In this document: positions 1 through 5,341 of the stretch, in pieces | How positions within the stretch are numbered: position 1 is the first letter of the stretch | How the letters are laid out: the number at the start of each line of letters is the position of its first letter | NCBI GenBank assembly: GCA_013816685.1 | Contig: JACDDX010000140.1 | Span: forward strand, 1-5,341 | Length of the DNA: 5,341 nucleotides | Source of the DNA: Gemmatimonadales bacterium | GTDB lineage: Bacteria; Gemmatimonadota; Gemmatimonadetes; Gemmatimonadales; GWC2-71-9 | Direction of reading: 5' to 3' | Notes under the pieces: generated by a model | The model's database searches: none | Seen by the model: the letters and a program-made list of their open reading frames with translations, nothing else | Told to the model about the DNA's origin: nothing | Translations under genes and position numbers: made by a program

Positions 1-1696
1 GCGGCTCCAGGATGACGTTGTCGTCCGAGGCCGTCGTCCGCATGTTGGTCAGCTTCTTCTCCTTGGTGACGTTCACCTCCATGTCGCCCGGCCGCGAGTT
101 CTCGCCCGTCAGCATGCCCTCGTACACGAGCTCGCCCGGGGTGACGAACATCTGCGCCCGGTCCTGCAGGTTCCCCAGCGCGAAGGCCACCACAGAGCCC
201 TCGCGGTCGGCCACCAGCACGCCGCGCTTCCGCCCCGCGAGCGGCCCCGCCCACGGTCCGTAATCCAGGAACCGGTGATGCAGCACCCCGTTCCCGCGAG
301 TATCGGTGAGGAACTCCGAGCGATAGCCGAAGAGCCCCCGCGCCGGAATCCGGAAGGTGAGCCGGACCATGCCCTGCCCCGGATTCCGCATCTCGATCAG
401 CTCGCTCCGCCGCGGCCCCAGCTTCTCCATGACGACGCCCATGTACTCCTCGGCGACGTCCACCGTCAGCTCCTCGTACGGCTCCAGCCGCTCGCCGTTC
501 GGGCCGATTCGGGTGATGACCCGCGGCCGGCTGACCTGGAACTCGTACCCCTCGCGCCGCATCGTTTCCATCAGGATGCCGAGGTGGAGCTCGCCCCGGC
601 CCGACACGCTGTGGGTATCGGGCGTGTCCGTCGGCTCGACCCGGAGCGCCACGTTCCGCTCCAGCTCGCGATAGAGCCGGTCGTGCAGTTGGCGGCTGGT
701 GACGAACTTCCCTTCCCGGCCGGCGAAGGGGCTGTTGCTGACGATGAAGTCCACCGAGATCGTCGGCTCCTCGACGGCGATGCCGGCGAGGCGCTCCGGG
801 CAGTCGAGTGCGGCAATGGTCTTCCCGATCTCGAGCGTTTCGAAGCCCGACAGCGCCACGATGTCGCCCGCCGCGGCCTCCTCGACCTCGACGCGGCCCA
901 GCCCCTGAAAGGTGAACAGTCTGGTGATCCGGTTCCGCTCGACCGTCTCGCTGACATCCATCATCCCGGGCTCGCCCAGCGGCAGCAGCGCCACCTGGTC
1001 GCCGACCCGGGCTCGGCCCCGCTCGATGCGCCCGATGCCGATACGCCCCAGGAAAGTCGAGTGGTCGAGGGTCGAGACCAGCATCTGGAACGGCTGGTCC
1101 GGATCGCCGGTGGGCTCGGGAACGGTATCGAGGATCGTCTGGAAGAGCGGGACGAGATCGGTGCCGGGCTTATTCAGATCGGTGGTGGCGGTGCCGGCGC
1201 GGCTCGAGGTGTAGAGAAACGGCGCGTCGAGCTGGTCGTGCGTGGCCTCGAGGTCGATGAAGAGCCCGAGCACCTCGTCGTGCACCCGGAGCGGCTCCGA
1301 GTCGCTCCGATCGATCTTGTTGATGGCGACGATCGGCTGGAGGCCCAGCGCCAGCGCCTTCCGCGTGACGAAGCGGGTCTGCGGCATCGGACCTTCGGCC
1401 GCGTCCACGAGGATCAGCACGCCGTCCACCATGCGCAGAATCCGCTCGACCTCGCCGCCGAAGTCGGCGTGGCCGGGCGTATCCACGATATTGATCTTCA
1501 CCCCGTGCCACGAGACCGCGATATTCTTGGCGAGAATGGTGATGCCCCGCTCGCGCTCGAGCGGGTTGGAGTCCATCACCCGCTCCTCGACATGCTGGTT
1601 GGCCCGGAACGCGCCCGCCTGGCGGAGCATCTGGTCCACCAGCGTTGTTTTTCCATGATCGACATGGGCGATGATCGCCAGATTCCGAATCGGCAC
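1..1696 (-). CDS. typA: Translational GTPase TypA/BipA (3' end cut by window edge)
   Basis: TypA/BipA is an EF-G-like GTPase that binds the 70S ribosome and supports 50S subunit assembly and growth under stress such as cold. The 565 residues present begin VPIRNLAIIAHVDHGKTTLV. All G motifs are visible: P-loop HVDHGKTT (11-18), ERGITI (49-54), DTPGH (72-76), NKID (126-129) and SSRAG (164-168). EF-Tu domain II-like sequence follows (about 203-290), then EF-G III/V-like sequence including SVSGRGELHLGILMETM (363-379). The TypA-specific C-terminal domain is recognised by QDRAQMFVTPGELVYEGML (511-529) and NVTKEKKLTNMR (542-553). The family is usually about 600-610 residues, so about 45 are missing beyond position 1. 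The GTG at 1696-1694 is chosen because family members begin only a few residues before IRNIAIIAHVDHGK and no ATG, GTG or TTG lies close upstream in frame. Its Shine-Dalgarno is weak. It follows the CDF gene by 150 bp and probably has its own promoter. Confidence 0.97.
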   Translation of the reverse strand, partial: MPIRNLAIIAHVDHGKTTLVDQMLRQAGAFRANQHVEERVMDSNPLERERGITILAKNIAVSWHGVKINIVDTPGHADFGGEVERILRMVDGVLILVDAAEGPMPQTRFVTRKALALGLQPIVAINKIDRSDSEPLRVHDEVLGLFIDLEATHDQLDAPFLYTSSRAGTATTDLNKPGTDLVPLFQTILDTVPEPTGDPDQPFQMLVSTLDHSTFLGRIGIGRIERGRARVGDQVALLPLGEPGMMDVSETVERNRITRLFTFQGLGRVEVEEAAAGDIVALSGFETLEIGKTIAALDCPERLAGIAVEEPTISVDFIVSNSPFAGREGKFVTSRQLHDRLYRELERNVALRVEPTDTPDTHSVSGRGELHLGILMETMRREGYEFQVSRPRVITRIGPNGERLEPYEELTVDVAEEYMGVVMEKLGPRRSELIEMRNPGQGMVRLTFRIPARGLFGYRSEFLTDTRGNGVLHHRFLDYGPWAGPLAGRKRGVLVADREGSVVAFALGNLQDRAQMFVTPGELVYEGMLTGENSRPGDMEVNVTKEKKLTNMRTTASDDNVILEP

Positions 1697-1728
1697 CGAG
1701 TTCCGTCTGCCTGAGTCACCGAACAGTC

Positions 1729-1750
1729 GAGGCCCGGGCGCCCGGGCCTC
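1729..1750. repeat. Perfect 22-bp GC-rich palindrome in the typA leader
   Basis: Each half is GAGGCCCGGGC, and the second half is its exact reverse complement, so there is no spacer. In RNA the likely form is a 9-bp stem closed by a 4-nt loop. With one bulged base, three more pairs can form (1727-1729 with 1751-1753). On the minus strand it lies 32 nt before the typA GTG and just after the proposed -10 box. No T-tract follows it in the typA direction, so it does not look like an intrinsic terminator for the CDF gene upstream. An mRNA 5' stabilising hairpin or a protein-binding site are both possible. Confidence 0.75.
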
Positions 1751-1759
1751 CGAGCGGCA

Positions 1760-1788
1760 TATATAGATGGAGCCGATGCAGCCCGCAA
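1760..1788 (-). promoter_or_regulatory. Candidate sigma70-type promoter for typA
   Basis: Read on the minus strand, TTGCGG (1788-1783) is separated by exactly 17 bp from TATATA (1765-1760). The -35 matches the consensus at 3 of 6 positions and the -10 at 4 of 6, and the TA-rich -10 stands out in a GC-rich region. Transcription would start near 1753, giving a leader of roughly 57 nt that begins almost at the GC palindrome. It lies in the only sizeable gap between the CDF gene and typA, which supports independent transcription of typA. Inferred from sequence only. Confidence 0.5.
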
Positions 1789-1846
1789 GACGGAAAATCG
1801 GGCGCCGCGACGATCGGAAGTGGGAGCGACGGTGGCGGAACTCGAG

Positions 1847-2809
1847 CTAGTGGCGGTGGCCCGGAAGTCCGTGGTCGTGGCTCTGATGCACCGCCGCACC
1901 GGCCTCCACGCACTCGTCCTCGACCTCGAGCTGAATGGTGACGTGGCTGATGCCGAGCCCGGCCATCTCGCTGCGAATCCCGCCCAGCACCTCGGGATGG
2001 TCATCGAGCGACGGCACCACCGCATGCCCGCTCATCGCGACGATCCCGTTGCCGACCGTCCAGACATGAAGGTCGTGGACGGCACTGACCCCGCTGACGC
2101 TGAGCATCCGGCGCTGGACGTCGGGCATCGCCACATGACCGGGAACGGCATCGAGCAGAATGTCGGTGCTTTCGCGCATCAGCCGCCACGCGCCCGTCAG
2201 AATGAGGACAGCGAGGAGTACGGAGATCAGCGGGTCTGCGAGAGTCCACCCGGTGAGTGCGATGATCGCCGCCGCACCGAGCGCGCCGACCGACCCCAGC
2301 AAATCGCCGAGGACGTGGAGGTAGGCCCCGCGGGCGTTCAGGGTACTGGTATGCGCGCCGTGCAGGATGCGGAGGCTGATGAGGTTGACGACGAGGCCGG
2401 CGGCGGCGATGCCGAGGAAGAGGTCGGCGCGCACCGGCTCGGGACTCTGGATCCGCCGGATCGCCTCGATCGTGACCCACCCGGCAATGCCGAACAGCGC
2501 GGCGCCGTTGACCAGCGCGGCGAGAATCTCCCAGCGCTGATAGCCGTAGGTCTTGCTCTCATCGGCTGGCCGCTGCGCGATCCAGGCGGTGAGGAGCGAC
2601 AGTCCCAGCGCCCCGACGTCGGTCAGCATGTGCCCGGCGTCGGCCAGCAGCGCCAGCGAGCCCGACAGCCAGCCGCCGATCGCCTCGACGATCATGAACA
2701 GCCCGGTCATTCCGAGCACGGCCCAGAGCCGGCGCACCGTGCCCGCCGAGAGTGCGCGGGCCCCGGCGAGGTGAACGCAGTTTCGCTGATCTACGGGGCG
2801 AGTGGGCAT
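1847..2809 (-). CDS. Cation diffusion facilitator (CDF) transporter, probable zinc exporter
   Basis: This 320-residue inner-membrane protein resembles CzcD/ZitB, proton-coupled exporters of Zn(II) and related divalent metals. Hydrophobic segments lie near 31-50, 51-75, 95-115, 129-150, 163-186 and 190-208, giving the usual six helices. The transport site is the paired HxxxD signature: H60/D64 in helix 2 (LLADAGHMLTD) and H165/D169 in helix 5 (YLHVLGDLLGS). His plus Asp at both sites is the pattern of zinc-type CDFs. The cytoplasmic C-terminal domain is marked by VHDLHVWTVG (244-253) and GISHVTIQLEVED (286-298). The tail carries five histidines (308, 311, 313, 318, 320), while the helix 4-5 loop lacks the long His-rich stretch seen in many relatives. 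The ATG at 2809 is chosen because the frame upstream lies inside hisD and encodes no CDF-like sequence. The gene starts 8 bp after the hisD stop with little Shine-Dalgarno, suggesting translational coupling. The metal preference is inferred. Confidence 0.94.
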   Translation of the reverse strand: MPTRPVDQRNCVHLAGARALSAGTVRRLWAVLGMTGLFMIVEAIGGWLSGSLALLADAGHMLTDVGALGLSLLTAWIAQRPADESKTYGYQRWEILAALVNGAALFGIAGWVTIEAIRRIQSPEPVRADLFLGIAAAGLVVNLISLRILHGAHTSTLNARGAYLHVLGDLLGSVGALGAAAIIALTGWTLADPLISVLLAVLILTGAWRLMRESTDILLDAVPGHVAMPDVQRRMLSVSGVSAVHDLHVWTVGNGIVAMSGHAVVPSLDDHPEVLGGIRSEMAGLGISHVTIQLEVEDECVEAGAAVHQSHDHGLPGHRH

Positions 2810-2817
2810 TCTGAAAT

Positions 2818-4098
2818 TTAATTCCGGATACGCACCCGCACCGCCTCCGCATGCCCGGCCAGCCCCTCCGCCTCGGCCAGCGCGATGATGTCCTCGGCAT
2901 CGTGGCGCAGGCGAGCGCGCGAGTAGCGGATGACGCTGGTGCGGGTGACGAAGTCGTAGACGCCGAGCGGCGAGGCGTAGCGCGCGGTGCCGCCGGTGGG
3001 GAGCACGTGGCTGGGGCCGGCGAGGTAGTCGCCGACCGGTTCCGGCGTGTCGTCGCCGAGAAAGATGGCGCCGGCGTGGCGCACACCGCTCGCCACCCGC
3101 TCGGCGCCTTCGGTCAGGATCTGGAGATGCTCGGGGGCGCGGAGGTTGGCGACCTCGATTGCATCCTTGAGCGACGGCACCAGCACGATGAGGCCGTTGC
3201 GCTCCAGCGCGACCCGCGCGATGCCGGCGCGCGGCGCCCGGGCGAGCGCGGCTTCCAGTGCCGCAGGGAGGGCATCCGCCAGCGGCTCGTGCGTCGTTAC
3301 GCACCAGCTGGTCGCGTCCTCATCGTGCTCGGCTTGCGCGATCAGGTCGGCGGCGACCCGCTCGGCGCTCGCGGTCGCGTCGGCGATGATCAGCACCTCG
3401 GTGGGCCCCGCGATCATGTCGATCCCCACCTGCCCCACCACCTGGCGCTTCGCCTCGGCCACCCAGCGGTTGCCCGGCCCGACGATCTTGTCCACCCGCG
3501 GAATCGTCGCGGTCCCGTACGCCAGCGCCGCCACCGCCTGCGCGCCACCGATCTGAAAGATGCGGGTGACGCCCGATAGCGCGCACGCGGCCAGCACCGG
3601 GTCGGTGACTCCGCCCGGCGGCACCGCCACGATGATCTCCGGCACGCCCGCGACCAGCGCCGGGAGCGCGTTCATCACCACCGACGAGGGGTAGGACGCC
3701 TTGCCGCCGGGTACGTAGAGCCCCACCCGGTCGAGCGGCGTCACCTTCATGCCGACGACGGTGCCGTCGTCCTCCGCGAGCGTGAATCCCGGCTCGCGCT
3801 GATGCTCGTGATAGCTGCGGACCCGGTCCACGGCGTGATTGAGCGCGGCGCGGAGGCCGGCGTCGATCCGGCTCAGCGCGCCCTGCCACCGGCCGGGCTC
3901 GAGCTCCCAGGCGGCGGGCGGCTCGTCATAGCCGTCGAAGCGGCGGGCATACTCGCGCACGGCTTCGTCTCCGCGGACGCGAACGTCGTCGAGGATCGCG
4001 GCGACGGTCTGGCGCGTGGCCGGGTCGCTGCCCCCGGTGCTCGGCAGCAGCGGCTCGACACGGTCGAAGGGCGGTGCCTCGATGCGCCGGATCAGCAC
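2818..4098 (-). CDS. hisD: Histidinol dehydrogenase
   Basis: HisD catalyses the last two steps of histidine biosynthesis, oxidising L-histidinol via histidinal to L-histidine with two NAD+, as a cytoplasmic zinc-dependent dimer. The 426-residue product is full length. It shows DRVGLYVPGGKASYPSSVV (123-141), VDKIVGPGN (202-210), IDMIAGPTEVLIIAD (226-240), NLRAPEHLQI (318-327) and a GDYLAGPSHVLPTGGTARY block (356-374). By alignment to the E. coli enzyme from memory, the zinc ligands are Q255, H258, D357 and H416, and the catalytic pair is E323/H324. All are present with the expected spacing. The GTG start at 4098-4096 is supported by an in-frame TGA at 4122-4120 with no other ATG, GTG or TTG between them. 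A GAGG lies only 4 nt before it, which is tight. It is the first gene of a probable hisD-CDF unit and has no other his gene beside it in the window. Replacement of the common aromatic/small pair after GPGN by R-W is a minor variation. Confidence 0.98.
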   Translation of the reverse strand: MLIRRIEAPPFDRVEPLLPSTGGSDPATRQTVAAILDDVRVRGDEAVREYARRFDGYDEPPAAWELEPGRWQGALSRIDAGLRAALNHAVDRVRSYHEHQREPGFTLAEDDGTVVGMKVTPLDRVGLYVPGGKASYPSSVVMNALPALVAGVPEIIVAVPPGGVTDPVLAACALSGVTRIFQIGGAQAVAALAYGTATIPRVDKIVGPGNRWVAEAKRQVVGQVGIDMIAGPTEVLIIADATASAERVAADLIAQAEHDEDATSWCVTTHEPLADALPAALEAALARAPRAGIARVALERNGLIVLVPSLKDAIEVANLRAPEHLQILTEGAERVASGVRHAGAIFLGDDTPEPVGDYLAGPSHVLPTGGTARYASPLGVYDFVTRTSVIRYSRARLRHDAEDIIALAEAEGLAGHAEAVRVRIRN

Positions 4099-4112
4099 CG
4101 CACCTCGCGGTG
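4096..4112 (-). promoter_or_regulatory. Possible hairpin enclosing the hisD ribosome binding site and start codon
   Basis: On the minus strand CACCGC (4112-4107) can pair with GCGGTG (4101-4096) around the 5-nt loop GAGGT. The 3' arm contains the hisD GTG start and the loop contains the Shine-Dalgarno-like GAGG. A 6-bp stem of this composition would be stable and could limit initiation. Such short inverted repeats also arise by chance in GC-rich DNA, so a regulatory role is only a suggestion. Confidence 0.35.
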
Positions 4113-4141
4113 ACGCGCGTCAGGCACTAGCGTTATTGCAT
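4099..4141. promoter_or_regulatory. 43-bp divergent intergenic region between hisD and the DUF21/CBS gene, with a 12-bp palindrome
   Basis: This short gap must hold the 5' control signals of hisD (minus strand), and probably those of the plus-strand DUF21/CBS gene, unless they lie within coding sequence. It contains the perfect palindrome TGACGCGCGTCA at 4111-4122, which could bind a dimeric regulator. The right part (4126-4141) is AT-richer (ACTAGCGTTATTGCAT). No strong -35/-10 pair is visible in either direction. The best plus-strand candidate is GTGACG at 4110-4115 with a poor -10 around 4132-4138. Confidence 0.4.
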
Positions 4142-5341
4142 ATGGAAACCGCAGCGCACCCTCCGATAGGTATTGGCCTAGCAGCCGTCTTCGTGCTGGT
4201 CCTCGCGAACGCCTTTTTCGTGGCGGCCGAATTCGCACTCGTCAGCGCGCGGCGCACGCGCCTGGACGAGATGATCCGCAACGGGGATCGCAAAGCTATT
4301 CTGGCACGACGGGCCCTACAATCGCTCTCCCGCTACATCTCCGCGACTCAACTCGGGATCACCCTGACCTCGCTCGGGCTGGGATGGGTCGGCGAACCCG
4401 CATTTGCCAGGACGGTCGAGGGGGCGTTCGTCAACCTCCCTCCACGCCTCGCCGGAATTGCGACCCACACGATCGCGACGGTCATCGCATTCACCCTCAT
4501 CACCGCGCTGCACATCATTCTGGGCGAACTGGTCCCCAAGGCCTTCGCGCTCGTTCACCCCGAGAAGGTCTCAACCTGGACGACGCCGCCCCTCATGGCC
4601 TTTGCCTGGCTCATGGCCGGCCCGATCACGGTGCTCAAGGGCACGTCGAACTGGTTGCTCGCCCTCGCGCACATCAAGCCGCCAGGCACGGAGGAGCGGC
4701 TGCACTCCCCGGAAGAGATCCGGATGCTGGTCGAGCAGAGCCAGGAGGGCGGCAGCATGCTGCAGGAGGACGCACGGCTCCTCGAAGGAGTGTTCGAGTT
4801 CAGCGAGAAGACGGCGCTCGAAGTCATGACGCCGCGCACCCAGATGGTGGCCCTCGAGGCCGATCTGCCGGTCGAGGAGGCCGCTGACCAGGTCGCGGTC
4901 GAGCGCCGATCGCGCTATCCGGTCTACACCGAGTCGCTCGATGAAATCGTCGGCGTGGTGCACGCCAAGGACATCCTCACCGCCATCCGCTCGCGCCCGG
5001 GCATCAAGGTGCGCGGCATCATGCGGCCGCCGATCTTCGTGCCCGGTACGCGTGAAGTGGAAGACGTGCTGGCCGACATGAAGCGGCTCAAGACCCACCT
5101 CGCCGTGGTGCTCGACGAATACGGCGGCACGGCCGGCCTCGTCACGATGGAGGATCTGCTGGAGGAGATCGTCGGGCCGATCTTCGACGAGCACGACCCG
5201 CAGGACCGGTCCCGTGCAGCGGGTGGCGGCGCGCCGCTGCTCGACGGTGCGATGCCGATCAGCGACTTCAACGCGGAATATGAGGCCGAGCTGGACGATA
5301 CCGACTACACCACCCTCGGCGGCTACGTGTTCGGCCTGCTG
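4142..5341 (+). CDS. DUF21/CBS-pair membrane protein of the HlyC/CorC (CNNM-like) family (3' end cut by window edge)
   Basis: The 400 residues present have the architecture of CNNM/CorB-type proteins, linked to Mg2+ or Co2+ efflux and often annotated 'hemolysin' for historical reasons. An N-terminal DUF21 membrane domain spans about 7-180, with hydrophobic segments near 10-33, 65-85, 105-127 and 145-176 and the conserved LGELVPKAFAL (127-137). A linker with SPEEIRMLVEQSQEGG (189-204) leads to a CBS pair (about 225-348), shown by VMTPRTQMVAL (228-238), SRYPVY (257-262), GVVHAKDIL (271-279) and LDEYGGTAGLVTMEDLLEEI (324-343). The start of the C-terminal CorC_HlyC domain follows (LLDGAMPISDFN, 366-377, then YTTLGGYVFG), and the rest lies off the window. 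The ATG at 4142 lacks a Shine-Dalgarno. A TTG two codons upstream (4136) is an alternative, with a weak CAGG 11 nt before it. It diverges from hisD. A/T-ending codons are more common at its 5' end. Substrate not shown. Confidence 0.95.
   Translation, partial: METAAHPPIGIGLAAVFVLVLANAFFVAAEFALVSARRTRLDEMIRNGDRKAILARRALQSLSRYISATQLGITLTSLGLGWVGEPAFARTVEGAFVNLPPRLAGIATHTIATVIAFTLITALHIILGELVPKAFALVHPEKVSTWTTPPLMAFAWLMAGPITVLKGTSNWLLALAHIKPPGTEERLHSPEEIRMLVEQSQEGGSMLQEDARLLEGVFEFSEKTALEVMTPRTQMVALEADLPVEEAADQVAVERRSRYPVYTESLDEIVGVVHAKDILTAIRSRPGIKVRGIMRPPIFVPGTREVEDVLADMKRLKTHLAVVLDEYGGTAGLVTMEDLLEEIVGPIFDEHDPQDRSRAAGGGAPLLDGAMPISDFNAEYEAELDDTDYTTLGGYVFGLL

Noticed and set aside
275..1714. Plus-strand open frame of 479 codons covering almost all of typA.
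   Set aside because: It is antisense to an unmistakable TypA with all G motifs. Its product is low-complexity, rich in R, H, D, E and L, and has no recognisable domain. Such frames are expected opposite GC-rich genes.
1729..1750. Reading the GC palindrome as the intrinsic terminator of the hisD-CDF unit.
   Set aside because: It lies about 100 nt past the CDF stop, beyond a promoter-like element, and no T-tract follows on the minus strand. A factor-dependent or regulatory role cannot be excluded.
1789..1846. Search for a terminator or small gene directly after the CDF stop.
   Set aside because: Only a TTTT run near 1794-1797 was seen, without a convincing stem before it, and there is no coding signal.
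1820..2821. Plus-strand open frame of 333 codons opposite the CDF gene.
   Set aside because: It mirrors the codon structure of the CDF gene, encodes charged low-complexity sequence without motifs, and has no separate promoter or ribosome site evident.
2810..3304. Upstream extension of the CDF frame to an ATG at 3304, giving 485 residues.
   Set aside because: The extra 165 residues lie entirely within hisD in another frame and are Arg/Ala/Gly-rich with no CDF similarity. The ATG at 2809 gives a normal family length.
2851..3579. Plus-strand open frame of 242 codons opposite hisD.
   Set aside because: It is a shadow of hisD, which is complete with all active-site residues, and shows no protein motif of its own.
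4571..5194. Minus-strand open frame of 207 codons opposite the DUF21/CBS gene.
   Set aside because: The plus strand encodes a clear CBS-pair protein throughout. The minus frame is a compositional shadow rich in D, H, R and L.
1..5341. Possible novel multi-gene system, mobile element, CRISPR array or tRNA.
   Set aside because: All sizeable regions are explained by four known families. No transposase, integrase, direct-repeat array, cloverleaf or insertion boundary was recognised.

Overview
This window is high-GC bacterial chromosome carrying four housekeeping or metal-homeostasis genes, packed closely and reading in two divergent directions. The strong bias to G/C-ending codons, a GTG start on two of the genes, and long spurious antisense open frames over typA and the CDF gene are typical of a GC-rich soil-type genome. 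The protein sequences look compatible with Gemmatimonadota or a similar deep-branching Gram-negative phylum, but that is an impression and was not tested.

Layout from left to right. (1) Positions 1-1696, minus strand: the ribosome-associated GTPase TypA/BipA, cut off by the left edge with about 45 C-terminal residues missing. (2) Positions 1697-1846: a 150-bp intergenic region holding a plausible typA promoter (TTGCGG - 17 bp - TATATA) and, directly downstream of it, a perfect 22-bp GC-only-core palindrome that would lie at the very 5' end of the typA message. (3) Positions 1847-2809, minus strand: a six-helix cation diffusion facilitator (CDF), probably a zinc exporter, with a His-rich tail. 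(4) Positions 2818-4098, minus strand: hisD, histidinol dehydrogenase, complete and with all catalytic and zinc-binding residues. It ends 8 bp before the CDF start, so hisD and the CDF gene are probably one transcription unit. (5) Positions 4099-4141: a 43-bp divergent intergenic region with a 12-bp palindrome and a possible hairpin around the hisD start codon. (6) Positions 4142-5341, plus strand: a DUF21/CBS-pair (HlyC/CorC, CNNM-like) membrane protein, cut off by the right edge after 400 codons.

How the genes relate: HisD is a zinc metalloenzyme that performs the last two oxidations of histidine biosynthesis. It is co-directional and nearly contiguous with a probable zinc exporter, and divergent from a second probable metal (Mg/Co-type) efflux protein. 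hisD has no other his gene beside it here. TypA appears to be separately transcribed and functionally unrelated. I found no mobile element, tRNA/rRNA, CRISPR array, phage or defence gene, and no convincing evidence of a novel multi-gene system. The points worth a second look are small cis-elements and the hisD/metal-exporter arrangement.
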